Shown here piece by piece: positions 49,685-58,308 of a stretch of 64,000 bases of DNA. Origin of the DNA: Nocardioides aromaticivorans (GTDB lineage: Bacteria; Actinomycetota; Actinomycetes; Propionibacteriales; Nocardioidaceae); NCBI RefSeq assembly GCF_013408525.1, contig NZ_JACBZM010000001.1:1116001-1180000 (forward strand), in the 5' to 3' direction. The stretch's first letter is position 1. Every line of letters starts with the position of its first letter. The notes beneath the pieces were generated by a model. That model saw only the letters and a list, made by a program, of their open reading frames with translations, made no database searches and was not told the origin of the DNA. A program made the translations under genes and the position numbers.

Positions 49685-49864
49685 ATGTGCGACCACAGCC
49701 CGCAGTGCCCGTCCGCAGGCGACGCCGACTGCTGCACCGCCCACGTGACGTCCGACCACAGCGAGCAGGGCTGGTGCCGCCTGTGCAACGGGGTGATCCT
49801 GTTCGACGACGGCGCCTACCTGACGCCCGACGGGCGCCCGATGGAGCTGCGCCGCTCGGCCTGA
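49685..49864 (+). CDS. DUF5999-family small protein
   Basis: 59 residues. MCDHSPQCPSAGDADCCTAH begins it and GWCRLCNGVILFDDGAYLTPDGR closes it, the pattern of the Streptomyces DUF5999 family, which keeps HSEQGW and LCNGVVxFDD. Here there are six cysteines, including CC and C-x2-C, that could hold zinc. ATG at 49685 with GAAGGGAGC upstream. It ends three bases before the converging hydratase gene. Function unknown in any organism that I know of. Confidence 0.8.
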   Translation: MCDHSPQCPSAGDADCCTAHVTSDHSEQGWCRLCNGVILFDDGAYLTPDGRPMELRRSA

Positions 49865-49867
49865 CGG

Positions 49868-50524
49868 CTAGGCCGAGGTCCCCCGGAGCAGCTCGAGCAC
49901 CGGCGCGAACATCGTCGACTTGATCGACTCGAGCGTCGCGACGTCCTTGCCCTGGAGAGGGGCGACCCGCGCGACGGCGTCGGCCAGCAGGCCCTCCTCG
50001 GCGGCCGTCGCGTCGACGATCCCGGCAGCCTCGGCCTCGGGCCCGCCGAAGCGCGCGCCGGTCGTCATCGCGTCGACCGCGGACCGCGGCGTGAGGCGGG
50101 CCTGGATCAGCGCCGCCATGCCGGGCGTGAACGGGATCCGGATGTCCACCTCGGGCAGGCAGAAGAAGCCGCGGTCCGCCCGCATCACCCGCCAGTCGTG
50201 CGCGAGCGCGAGCATCGCGCCGGCACCGAACGCGTGCCCGTTGACGGCCGCCACGGTCGGGACCGGCAGCGCGAGGAAGCGCGCGAGCAGGCGCTCGACC
50301 CGCTGCGCGTAGCCGCCGAACTCCTCGGGGTTCGCCATCGCCCAGTCGAGGTCGAGCCCGTTGGAGAAGAACTTGCCCCCGCCGGTGGTCACCAGCGGCG
50401 TCCCTGCCTCGACGACCCGGTCGAGCGCCGCCTCGACCTCGTCCAGCCAGGCGAGGGTGAACCGGTTCTCGTCGTCGCCGATCGTGAGCACCGCGATGCC
50501 GTCGGTGATGTCCAGCGTGGTCAT
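49868..50524 (-). CDS. Enoyl-CoA hydratase/isomerase-family protein
   Basis: 218-residue crotonase-fold protein, shorter than the usual 255-260. GGGKFFSNGLDLDW is the first oxyanion-hole segment, and AAVNGHAFGAGAMLALAHDWRVM the second. Helix 9 residues corresponding to the catalytic Glu are in FFCLPEVDIRIPF, which fits the Delta3-Delta2 enoyl-CoA isomerase class more than hydratases. The C-terminal trimerisation helix is shortened. Alone on its strand. Likely acts on a fatty acyl-CoA; substrate not known. Confidence 0.85.
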   Translation of the reverse strand: MTTLDITDGIAVLTIGDDENRFTLAWLDEVEAALDRVVEAGTPLVTTGGGKFFSNGLDLDWAMANPEEFGGYAQRVERLLARFLALPVPTVAAVNGHAFGAGAMLALAHDWRVMRADRGFFCLPEVDIRIPFTPGMAALIQARLTPRSAVDAMTTGARFGGPEAEAAGIVDATAAEEGLLADAVARVAPLQGKDVATLESIKSTMFAPVLELLRGTSA

Positions 50525-50601
50525 GTCATTGCCTCCTGTGGCCTCCGGTCGGGCTGGCCCAGTGTGGCGGCAACGGCCCGGGAGCGCACTACCCTCGCCC
50601 C

Positions 50602-51618
50602 ATGACGAACGCCCCGCTGGCCGATCGCCTCCTCGACGCCCAGGTGGCCTGGCTGGTCGGCCGGCTCACCGGCGACGAGCTGCCCGGCATGGTCGAGCGC
50701 GACCTCCGGGCCCTCCTCGACCTGGAGTCCCGGATCACCCTGGCCGACCTCGTCGACGCCGCGCGGGCGAAGCAGATCGTCCGTGAGGCCCTCGCCACCG
50801 TCCCGGCCAGCACGGGCGCCAGCACGATCGTCACGATGGTCGCCGACGTCGTGTACGACGGCCCCGAGGCGTCGTACACGCTGGGCGAGGTGGTTGCCCG
50901 TGAGGACGTCGAGCGGATCGCCACGGAGGTGCTGTCGCGCACCGACCTCCTGGCGCGACTGCTCGACGACGTGAGCGCCAGCCCGCTCGCCTCGAGCCTG
51001 GCCTCGCGCTTCGTCGGCCGCCTCGTCGGCGAGGTGCTGCAGTCGAACCGGGCCGCGGCGGAGAGGATCCCGGGCCTCGGCGCCCTGGTGGCGCTGGGCG
51101 TGGGGGCGGCCGGTGTGGTCGCCGGTGCCGCCGACAAGCAGATCGAGGGCGTCCTCGGGATGGGCGCCACCTTCGCGACGCGGCGCCTCAACCGCGTCCT
51201 CGTCGAGACCCTCAAGGACCCGGCGGCACGGGCCGCCGTCCTCGAGGTCTACGACCTGTACGCCGACCGCCCGATCCCCCACCTGCGCGACGCCGCGAAG
51301 CGCACGGACGTCCACCAGACCGCCGGCCTGCTGCAGGACGTCGCCATCTCGGGCGCCACCAGCGAGCCGGTGCTGGCGCTGGCCGACGCCCTCGTCGAGG
51401 CGTTCTGGCGGATCTACGGCGACCACCCCGCCACCGCGTTCGCCACCGACCTCGGCCTCGACCGCGACGCGCTCGTCGCCCAGGCCACCTCGATGGCGTC
51501 GGTCGCCGTCGCGGTCGCCCACGACAACGGCGACCTGGAGCGCCTCGTGCGGGAGCGGCTCGCGCCGTTCTACGCGTCCCCGGAGGTCGCGGCGATCCTC
51601 GACGAGTCCGTCGGGTAG
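50602..51618 (+). CDS. Helical protein of unknown function
   Basis: 338 residues, not recognised. Nearly all helical with a single mildly hydrophobic segment (IPGLGALVALGVGAAGVVAGAAD near 155-178) that could span or dip into a membrane. Three similar stretches, LADLVDAARAKQIVREAL, DVERIATEVLSRTDLLARLL and LKDPAARAAVLEVYDLY, hint at internal repeats. No signal peptide, no Cys, no catalytic motif. ATG at 50602. It stands alone between the hydratase (divergent) and an HTH regulator (convergent). Confidence 0.72.
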   Translation: MTNAPLADRLLDAQVAWLVGRLTGDELPGMVERDLRALLDLESRITLADLVDAARAKQIVREALATVPASTGASTIVTMVADVVYDGPEASYTLGEVVAREDVERIATEVLSRTDLLARLLDDVSASPLASSLASRFVGRLVGEVLQSNRAAAERIPGLGALVALGVGAAGVVAGAADKQIEGVLGMGATFATRRLNRVLVETLKDPAARAAVLEVYDLYADRPIPHLRDAAKRTDVHQTAGLLQDVAISGATSEPVLALADALVEAFWRIYGDHPATAFATDLGLDRDALVAQATSMASVAVAVAHDNGDLERLVRERLAPFYASPEVAAILDESVG

Positions 51619-51661
51619 GCACCGGGTAGGCACCGGCCGGCCACCGGTTCGAGCGTCGGGC

Positions 51662-52639
51662 TCAGTCGGGTCGAGCGGTCGCCCAGGCGACGCCCAGCTC
51701 GAGCATCGAGCCCACGCCGTAGTGCGACATCGCCTCGGAGAGGCGGCGGCGGCCCGTGCGCTCGGACAGGCCCAGCGCCCGCGAGGCCGCCTCGAGCGTC
51801 GCGCCGCTGCTCATCAGGGCGAGCAGCGCGTGCCAACCGGCGCCACCACTGTGCACCGGGACCGCGCGCTCCCACATCCGCTCGAACAGCCAGTCCGCCA
51901 TGGCCGCGACCGAGCGGTCGCGCACCGCCATGACCGACGTCGGCCACCGCTCGCCCCACACCACCGGGAGCGCGACCGTCGTGGCGTCGGCCACCCAGAA
52001 CCAGCTGGGCGGGTCGGCGAGGAGCCGGATCTGGACGCCGCCGGCCAGCTCCTGCGCGAGCCGCTCCTGGGCGTCGGGGTGGGTCGCGTCCGCGATCGAG
52101 GCGATCACGCGGGCGTGCCGGCCCTCGCCCCGGCTGGCCTCGTGCCAGACCTCTTGCATCGCCCGATCCGCGACGAAGAGGCCCGTGGCGTCGGGCAGCA
52201 CGACATCGGTGCGCCGGAGGACCTCGCGCGCCTGCCGCGCGTGCCACAGGTCGACGACCGCCTCGGGACCGTGGAAGAGCTCGACGTCCCACGCGGGGTG
52301 GCCGGGATTCGCGGTCTCCCACTCCTCGGCCAGCGAGGGCAGGCGTCCGACGATCTCGGCCAGGTCCGCGAGCCCCGCGACGAGGTCGCCGGCGAGGCCG
52401 TCCGCCCGGCGCCGTACCACCTCCGCGACCACGGCGGCGGGAGCCGCGCACCGCAGGTGGTCCCCCCGCAGGACGACATACCCCTCGGCCTCGAGCTGCG
52501 CGAGGTCGTGCCGAACGACCGCCTCCTCGCGCACCGCCAGGGCAGCCAGCTCCGGCACCGTGCCCGCCCGGGTCCGCAGCGCGACGGCGAGCAGGTCCAG
52601 GGCGGACTGTCCGACCTGCCCGAACCGGTCGTGAGACAT
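51662..52639 (-). CDS. TrmB-like regulator with C-terminal LuxR HTH
   Basis: 325-residue regulator. N-terminal winged HTH (LDLLAVALRTRAGTVPELAAL, VRHDLAQLEAEGYV), a middle sensor part with VELFHGPEAVVDLWHARQ and RLLADPPSWFWVADATT, and at the C-terminus a LuxR HTH (SSGATLEAASRALGLSERTGRRRLSEAM). This domain order is frequent in actinobacterial TrmB/LuxR hybrids near secreted proteins. ATG at 52639. It is divergent from a large secreted protein, which is the natural target. Much larger open frames here are artefacts of GC. Confidence 0.8.
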   Translation of the reverse strand: MSHDRFGQVGQSALDLLAVALRTRAGTVPELAALAVREEAVVRHDLAQLEAEGYVVLRGDHLRCAAPAAVVAEVVRRRADGLAGDLVAGLADLAEIVGRLPSLAEEWETANPGHPAWDVELFHGPEAVVDLWHARQAREVLRRTDVVLPDATGLFVADRAMQEVWHEASRGEGRHARVIASIADATHPDAQERLAQELAGGVQIRLLADPPSWFWVADATTVALPVVWGERWPTSVMAVRDRSVAAMADWLFERMWERAVPVHSGGAGWHALLALMSSGATLEAASRALGLSERTGRRRLSEAMSHYGVGSMLELGVAWATARPD

Positions 52640-52807
52640 GGGTCGATCGTGGCACGGAGGTGGTGGCGGCGCCGTGCCCCACCCGGTCGATCCGGATCCG
52701 GGCTGGCCACTTCCTGCCATGGCCGGATAAGGACACACATTCCGGCGTCCGCGCCGAAAGAGTCGGTGCACGGGCCCACGACAGCGCCCTCGGACGAAGG
52801 AACACAC

Positions 52808-54763
52808 ATGCACGTACCTCGGGCACACCTGCCTCGCACCCGACGGGTCGGCGCGGGCATCGCCACCGCCGCCGTCGTCACCGCCGGCCTCGCCTGCCTC
52901 GGGCCGGCCCACGCCGCCGACCTCGCCGACTTCCCCCGGACGGTCGACTTCACCCCGACCGACCTCGTCGCCACCGCCGACGACCTGTACGCCGTCGGCT
53001 ACGTCGGTGTCGACCTCGATGGCGACTACCAGTTCGACCAGCTCGACGGCTACGTCGAGGCAGCGGGCTCGGGCGAGAAGGTCTCCCTCGGCTCCGGCGC
53101 CTGGCCGACCGCCGTCAGCGCCAGCCCCGACGGCAGCACGCTCCAGGTGATCGGCACCCGTACGGACCAGGAGGCCCCCGAGAACGGGGCCGGCGGCCAC
53201 CGCTGGACGATCGACACCGCGACAATGGCGGTGACCGCCTCGGCCGGCCTCGGCCCCGGCAACGTCTTCGACGTCGCCTCGGACGGCGCCGACACCTACG
53301 TCACCACCTCGCTGAACGACACCGCGACCCTGCGGCTGCTCGGCGGCGGCGAGGTCTCCCTCGGCGACTCGATCTCTCCGGAGCGTCTCGGAGTCCTCCC
53401 CGACGGCGAGTCGAGCCAGGTCGTCGTGGCCGGCTCGGACTACGTCGGGCAGGGGACGCAGGCGACCCTGCGCATGGTCGACGGCGACGTCGTCGGCCCG
53501 AAGGTGGTGCTCGGCCCCGACGGTGGCGCCGACGAGGGCGTCACCGGGATGGACGTCGACGAGGTCAACGGACTGGTCTACGTGACCACCTTCCGCAACG
53601 TCGAGGACGGCCCGCAGGAGTACGGCCTCAACGTCATCGGCCCCGACACCGATCTCTACGTCCCGATCGACTACCCGGTCTTCTCCGTCGCGGTCTCGCC
53701 CGACGGCGGAACGGTCTACCTCCCCGGCACCGGCGTCTCGGCGTACGACGTCGACCGGCTCACGTCGTACACGGAGGACGACCCGGCTCCGGCCGCCAGC
53801 CTCGGGGGAAGCGGCTGGGTCTCCCTCGCCACCGTCGATCCCAGCGGGCGTCTCTACGCCGCCATGGACCACGACGTCACCGACCCCGACACGGGCGAGA
53901 CCCTGTCGACCACCAAGAAGCTGCACGCCCTCGAGGCTCCGCCCGCGCCGACCGGACTCGCGGCCACGACCTCCGAGTGGGACGCCGGCACCCTCCTGGC
54001 CTCCTGGACCGCGGCTGCCGGCACCGGGGGCGCCACGGAGGACTCGGTGACCTACCGGATCTCCCTCCAGGACCAGGCCGGCGGTGAGCCGGTCACCAGC
54101 GAGACCTTCCTGACCGAGGAGGAGCTCAGCGGCCTGCTGCCCGGGCACACCTACACCCTGAGCGTGGCGACCACGAACGGCGCCTTCACCAGCGCCCCGG
54201 CGACCACGACCTGGACCGCCCCGACGGCCGTGGCCGCTCCGAGCGCCGTGTCGGTGTCCGGCAACGTCGCGGTCGGGTCGCGGCTCTCGGTGCGGACCAC
54301 TGGCGCCTGGCCGGCGGGCACGACGCTCTCGTACGAGTGGCGCAACAGTGCCGGCCAGCTGCTCGGCCGGTCCTCCACCCTGACGGTCGGCGCGGCCCAG
54401 GCCGGTCGGCGGATCAAGGTGTCCGTCACGGGTGAGCTGAGCGGCGCCGTACCGGCCACGGTGACCAGCGCCTTCAGCCCCACGGTGGCCCTCGGCACCC
54501 TCGCCGGCCGCACCCCGGTGATCAGTGGCACGGCCAAGGTGGGCCGCACGCTGAGCGCCACGGTGGGCACCTGGACCGCCGGCACCCGGCTCACCTACCG
54601 CTGGACGGCCAACGGTCGCACCATCCCGGGCGCGACGGCCCGGTCCTACCGACCGACCCGCGCCGTGGTCGGCCAGCGGATCCGCGTCGTGGTCACCGGC
54701 TCGAAGGCCGGCTACCGCACGCTGTCGAGGACGAGTGCCCCGACCGGCGCCGTCAAACGCTGA
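52808..54763 (+). CDS. Large secreted protein: beta-propeller-like, FN3 and Ig-like repeats
   Basis: 651 residues. Signal peptide at 1-38 (basic start, ATAAVVTAGLACLGPAHA, cleavage after AHA). Residues about 45-370 contain WD/YVTN-like repeats (TAVSASPDGST; FDVASDGADTYVTT; VAVSPDGGTVYLPG) that probably form a beta-propeller. Residues about 375-465 are a fibronectin type III domain (PAPTGLAATTSEWDAGTL). Two tandem bacterial Ig-like repeats close it (VSVSGNVAVGSRLSVRT; ISGTAKVGRTLSATVGTW). No sortase motif. Extracellular, perhaps adhesive; function unknown. ATG at 52808. Confidence 0.82.
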   Translation: MHVPRAHLPRTRRVGAGIATAAVVTAGLACLGPAHAADLADFPRTVDFTPTDLVATADDLYAVGYVGVDLDGDYQFDQLDGYVEAAGSGEKVSLGSGAWPTAVSASPDGSTLQVIGTRTDQEAPENGAGGHRWTIDTATMAVTASAGLGPGNVFDVASDGADTYVTTSLNDTATLRLLGGGEVSLGDSISPERLGVLPDGESSQVVVAGSDYVGQGTQATLRMVDGDVVGPKVVLGPDGGADEGVTGMDVDEVNGLVYVTTFRNVEDGPQEYGLNVIGPDTDLYVPIDYPVFSVAVSPDGGTVYLPGTGVSAYDVDRLTSYTEDDPAPAASLGGSGWVSLATVDPSGRLYAAMDHDVTDPDTGETLSTTKKLHALEAPPAPTGLAATTSEWDAGTLLASWTAAAGTGGATEDSVTYRISLQDQAGGEPVTSETFLTEEELSGLLPGHTYTLSVATTNGAFTSAPATTTWTAPTAVAAPSAVSVSGNVAVGSRLSVRTTGAWPAGTTLSYEWRNSAGQLLGRSSTLTVGAAQAGRRIKVSVTGELSGAVPATVTSAFSPTVALGTLAGRTPVISGTAKVGRTLSATVGTWTAGTRLTYRWTANGRTIPGATARSYRPTRAVVGQRIRVVVTGSKAGYRTLSRTSAPTGAVKR

Positions 54764-54781
54764 CCCGACCGAGGGCGACGA

Positions 54782-54810
54782 GACGTGGCCCCCCACCCGG
54801 GGGCCACGTC
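54782..54810. terminator. Strong hairpin after the secreted-protein gene and tRNA
   Basis: GACGTGGCCCCC and GGGGGCCACGTC pair perfectly over 12 bp around CACCC. It is 19 bp after the plus-strand stop and 16 bp beyond the 3' end of the minus-strand tRNA, so it can serve both. Confidence 0.85.
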
Positions 54811-54825
54811 CGGCCAGGAGCCGAG

Positions 54826-54904
54826 CTCCCCGGGTAGGAGTCGAACCTACGTCGCTTGTCCTGATTCAAAGTCAGGCGGGCCCTGCCGGCAGACCAACCG
54901 GGGA
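54826..54904 (-). tRNA. tRNA-Gln(UUG)-like gene, atypical structure
   Basis: Acceptor arms TCCCCGG and CCGGGGA pair over 7 bp with G as discriminator; T arm GTAGG/CCTAC with loop TTCGACT; anticodon stem CCTGA/TCAGG with loop CTTTGAA, giving anticodon TTG. U1-A72 and G73 suit glutamine. Odd points: length 79, a 9-base variable region, and a D stem (GGTC/GGCC) followed by two linker bases instead of one. No encoded CCA. Either a divergent tRNA-Gln or a tRNA-like gene. Confidence 0.65.
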
Positions 54905-54926
54905 TTGCAGGAGCCCAGCCTAGGGT

Positions 54927-54999
54927 GCTCGCGTCGTACCGGACCAAGTGGTTCCGGATCACCCGGATCCACAGCCATTGCGTCCGGTACGACGCGAGC
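54927..54999. repeat. 18-bp perfect inverted repeat beside the tRNA
   Basis: GCTCGCGTCGTACCGGAC at 54927-54944 is matched exactly by its complement at 54982-54999, with a 37-base spacer that holds GGATC-rich smaller repeats. It lies between the tRNA 5' end and the 3' end of the LppU-like gene, so it may terminate the latter. Both arms include the over-represented GTACGACG. Confidence 0.85.
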
Positions 55000-55002
55000 C
55001 CG

Positions 55003-55500
55003 TCAGGCGTTCGGCGCCAGGCAGAGCAGCGTGTTGCGCTTCTCGTACTCGAGCGGCTGAGCGGGGTTGGCGCACTTGCCGCCGGCCTTCGCCACGGAGA
55101 CGACCTTCAGGCTGCTCGGCTGTCCCTTCGTGTCGGCGCAGACGACCTTGGCCTCCTCGTTGATGTCGAAGCAGTCGCCCTTCTTGGCGTCGAGCACGAG
55201 GCAGAGGCTCACCAGCTCGTCGTCCGACCCGGCTCCCTTCGTGACCTTGTAGGTCGTCTCGTTGGTGCCACAGCTGCCGTCGTCACCGACGACCTTGTGA
55301 CTGGACTTCGCGTCTCCGCACGTGGCGTCCTTGGCCTCGTCGTTGAGACCGTCCTTCTCGAAGTACACGCAGTCGCCGACGTCAGGCGCCTTGGCCTGCT
55401 CGATCTTCTCCTCGCCCTTGTCGCGCACGACATAGAAGACGATGGCGACGATGATCGCGACGCCGATCCCACCAAGCTTGCCCAGGAGGCTCTTTCCCAC
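55003..55500 (-). CDS. LppU/SCO3897-like membrane-anchored Cys protein
   Basis: 165 residues. A single N-terminal span (IGVAIIVAIVFYVV, residues about 12-26) anchors a hydrophilic outer domain. The domain has two similar halves: PDVGDCVYFEKDG...DATCGDAKSSHKVV and KKGDCFDINEEAKVVCADTK..., each with Gly-Asp-Cys, consistent with disulfides outside the cell. This layout fits the LppU/SCO3897 family. GC content and codon use are milder than in neighbours (more Lys and Asp). Function unknown. Confidence 0.8.
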   Translation of the reverse strand: MGKSLLGKLGGIGVAIIVAIVFYVVRDKGEEKIEQAKAPDVGDCVYFEKDGLNDEAKDATCGDAKSSHKVVGDDGSCGTNETTYKVTKGAGSDDELVSLCLVLDAKKGDCFDINEEAKVVCADTKGQPSSLKVVSVAKAGGKCANPAQPLEYEKRNTLLCLAPNA

Positions 55501-55586
55501 GGGTGTCCCTTTCCGAGTAAGGGCGGTCCCGAGTCACCCTCAGCGAATTTTCAGGATCACCCTCCCACAGAGAGGGCTCGCCAAAC

Positions 55587-56735
55587 TCACTTGAGGAGAT
55601 CACGTCCGATAACCATGCGCTGGATCTGGTTGGTCCCCTCGAAGATCTGGGTGACCTTGGCGTCGCGCATCATCCGCTCGACGGGGTACTCGCGGGTGTA
55701 GCCGTTGCCGCCGAGCACCTGCACGGCGTCGGTCGTGACCCGCATCGCGGCGTCGGTGGCCGTGAGCTTGGCGATCGAGGCCTGCCGGGAGAACGGGCGG
55801 CCGGCGTCCTTGAGCCGCGCCGCGTGGAGGTACGACGCCCGCGCGCGCTCCACCTCCGCCGCCATGTCGGCCAGCAGGAACTGCATGCCCTGGAACTCGC
55901 CGATCGGCCGGCCGAACTGCTCGCGCTCCTTGGCGTACTCCACCGCGTAGGCGAGCGCGCCCTGGGCGATCCCGGTGGCGACGGCGGCGATGCCGAGCCG
56001 GCCCGCGTCGAGCGCCGACAGGGCCACCCGCATGCCCGCGCCCTCCTCGCCGACGAGCTGGCCGGCGGGGACCCGGGCGCCGTCGAAGAGGACCTGCGTG
56101 GTGACGTCGCAGTGCAGGCCCATCTTCTTCTCCGGGGCACCGAAGCTCATCCCGGCGGTGCCGTCGGGCACGACGAATGCGGACAGGCCGCGCTTCGGGT
56201 CCTCGGACGTGCGGGCGAAGAGGATGTAGTAGTCGGCGCAGGACCCGTTGGAGATCCACTGCTTGGTGCCCTTGAGGACGTAGTCGTCGCCGTCGCGGAC
56301 GGCGGCCGTGCGGATGCCGCTCACGTCGGAGCCGGCCTGCGGCTCGGACAGGCAGTAGGCGCCGAGCCAGTCGCCGGACAGCATCCGCGGCAGCCAGGCA
56401 TCGCGCACCTCGGCCGAGGCGTTGGCAGCGACGACGGTCGCGGTCAGGGCGTGCACGCTGGTGCCGACGCCCACGCTCGGCCAGGCCGTGGCGATCTCCT
56501 CGACGACCTGGAGGTAGACCTCGTAGGGCTGGCCCCCGCCGCCGTACTCCTCGTCGAAGGGCAGGCTCAGCAGGCCCGACTTGCCCAGCAGCCGGTAGGC
56601 CGCCTCGGGGAACACCGCGGCCTCCTCGGCCTCCGCGACCTGCGGCGCGAGCTCCTTCGTGGCGATCTCCCGGGCGAGGGCGAGCAGCTCCTCGGCCTCC
56701 TCGGTGGGCAGCAGACGGTCGACGGTGGTGGCCAT
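55587..56735 (-). CDS. Acyl-CoA dehydrogenase
   Basis: 382-residue flavoenzyme that introduces the alpha-beta double bond into acyl-CoA and passes electrons to ETF. Signatures: CLSEPQAGSDVSGI and GTKQWISNGSCADYY for FAD and substrate binding, VQVLGGNGYTREYPVERMMRD for the C-terminal flavin contact, and the catalytic Glu in FEGTNQIQRMV. Length and termini fit the short-chain ACAD class. ATG at 56735. Eleven codons into the opposite direction nothing else is coded. Follows the metallophosphoesterase gene by 9 bp, possibly one transcript. Confidence 0.94.
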   Translation of the reverse strand: MATTVDRLLPTEEAEELLALAREIATKELAPQVAEAEEAAVFPEAAYRLLGKSGLLSLPFDEEYGGGGQPYEVYLQVVEEIATAWPSVGVGTSVHALTATVVAANASAEVRDAWLPRMLSGDWLGAYCLSEPQAGSDVSGIRTAAVRDGDDYVLKGTKQWISNGSCADYYILFARTSEDPKRGLSAFVVPDGTAGMSFGAPEKKMGLHCDVTTQVLFDGARVPAGQLVGEEGAGMRVALSALDAGRLGIAAVATGIAQGALAYAVEYAKEREQFGRPIGEFQGMQFLLADMAAEVERARASYLHAARLKDAGRPFSRQASIAKLTATDAAMRVTTDAVQVLGGNGYTREYPVERMMRDAKVTQIFEGTNQIQRMVIGRDLLK

Positions 56736-56744
56736 GCGAGCAAC

Positions 56745-58295
56745 CTAGTCGCGCTGGCGGGGGGCGGCACCCTCGTCGGTGGGTGATCCGTAGGTGAGCT
56801 CGGTCCACTCCCCCACGTCGTAGCGGCCGTTGGTCTGGAGGGTGACCGACTGGATGCCGGCGGGACGGCCGTCGCGATAGGTGATCAGGGCGAGGTTCGC
56901 GGCCCGCCGCAGCTTGCTGCCGATGGCGATGGCGTACGCCGCCCCGCCCGTCGTACCGACCGTGTAGGTCCAGCCCACCCGCCCGTCGGTCGCGGTGACG
57001 GCGGTGGGCCCCTCCTCGACGTGGACGTGGCCACCGACGACGAGGTCGACGCACCCCCGCTCGAGGGCCTGGTCGCCGAAGTCGGCGTCGTGGACGAGCA
57101 GGGTGTTCACCCGGTCGCCGTCCTCGTCGGCGGCGCACACGGCGTCGGTGAGCCGCTCGGCGACCTCGGCCGAGGTCAGGCCCTTCTCGTCGCGCCAGTT
57201 GCCCAGTCCGCTGGAGCGCGGGTCGTCGACGCCGAGGATCCGCGACCCACCGGGGCCGTCGAGGACCTCGCCGTCGAAGTAGCGCCAGCCGAGCTGGCTC
57301 ATGTGGCTGCGGACGAAGCTGCCGTTGTCGTGGTTGCCCGCGACCGCCCAGCGCTCGTCGAGGTCGTCGAAGGCGGCCGAGACGGAGTCGAGGGAGAAGG
57401 CCTCCCAGCGCTCCCCCGTCGAGGTGTCGTCGCCCGCGTCGAGGACCGCCGTCGCGCCCGCCCGGTCCGCGATCGCGCGCGCCACGGCGTCCATGCCGAC
57501 GTTGAGGTGGCGGTCGGAGACCAGCACGGCGACGCTCTCGTCGTCCCCCGGCTCGCGCAGGTCGAGGTCGGCGGCGTCGTCCGCGGCCTTCGAGTAGAAC
57601 GCCTGCCCCTGCTGGTAGCTGCTGACCGCGCTGGCGACCAGGCGCTTGGTCTCCTCCGTCGTGGCGTCGCCCATGATCTCGACGTCACGGGCCTCGTCGG
57701 GGAGGGGGATCTCGTCGCCGACGTACTCGGACAGCGAGATCCACCGCTCGGGCAGCGGGTCGTGCCGGCCCCAGGTGAGCGGCGCGACGAGCACCACGAG
57801 GAGCAGCAGTACGACGAGCACCGCGATGACGCCCCGCGCCGACGGCAGCTGCGCGACCAGGGCCCGGCGCCGCTCCCCACCGACCAGGAGCCACAGCGCG
57901 AACGGCAGGGCCGCCAGCACGGTGCCCTGGAGGAGGGCGGCCACTGCCATCGTGCGCACCGAGCGCACCACCACCGCGACCTGGCCCTCCGGCTGGGACG
58001 CGATGGCGGCGTACCGCGCGGTGAGCTCCTGGAGCGACGTCGTGTCGGTCTTGCCGAGCTCGATGTCCAGGCCGAGGCGCGATCCCGACGGGGCGCGCAG
58101 GTCGGGCAGGACCGGGCCGGTGCGCAGCACGACCTCGCCCGAGAAGTCGGGACTGATCGTCGCCTCGTGGCTGGCGAGGTCGATGGTGCGCTCGCTGCCG
58201 GTGAAGATGACCGCGGCGATGGCGAGCGCCAGCACGGCCCAGCCCAGCACACCGAGGACGATCCCCAGCAGGCGGAGCAGCGACGCGCGCGTCAT
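56745..58295 (-). CDS. Membrane metallophosphoesterase
   Basis: 516 residues. An N-terminal span (LGVLGWAVLALAIAAVIF), an extracellular stretch of 70 residues, then two more spans near 105-165. The C-terminal 350 residues are a calcineurin-like phosphoesterase with LVSDRHLN, DAGDDTSTGE, VAGNHDNGSF, LLVHDADF and VVGGHVHVEEG, the five metal motifs (the first is Asp-x-His changed to Asp-Arg-His). Active site predicted outside the membrane, where it may act on envelope phospholipid or teichoic precursors; this is inference. Starts 13 bp after rlmB's stop. Confidence 0.85.
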   Translation of the reverse strand: MTRASLLRLLGIVLGVLGWAVLALAIAAVIFTGSERTIDLASHEATISPDFSGEVVLRTGPVLPDLRAPSGSRLGLDIELGKTDTTSLQELTARYAAIASQPEGQVAVVVRSVRTMAVAALLQGTVLAALPFALWLLVGGERRRALVAQLPSARGVIAVLVVLLLLVVLVAPLTWGRHDPLPERWISLSEYVGDEIPLPDEARDVEIMGDATTEETKRLVASAVSSYQQGQAFYSKAADDAADLDLREPGDDESVAVLVSDRHLNVGMDAVARAIADRAGATAVLDAGDDTSTGERWEAFSLDSVSAAFDDLDERWAVAGNHDNGSFVRSHMSQLGWRYFDGEVLDGPGGSRILGVDDPRSSGLGNWRDEKGLTSAEVAERLTDAVCAADEDGDRVNTLLVHDADFGDQALERGCVDLVVGGHVHVEEGPTAVTATDGRVGWTYTVGTTGGAAYAIAIGSKLRRAANLALITYRDGRPAGIQSVTLQTNGRYDVGEWTELTYGSPTDEGAAPRQRD

Positions 58296-58308
58296 CGGGA
58301 CGGACCGG

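Noticed and set aside
52640..54796. Upstream extension of the TrmB-like frame, 1044 codons in total
   Set aside because: The part beyond 52639 is antisense to a signal-peptide-bearing gene and contains no recognisable sequence; an ATG at 52639 fits the family.
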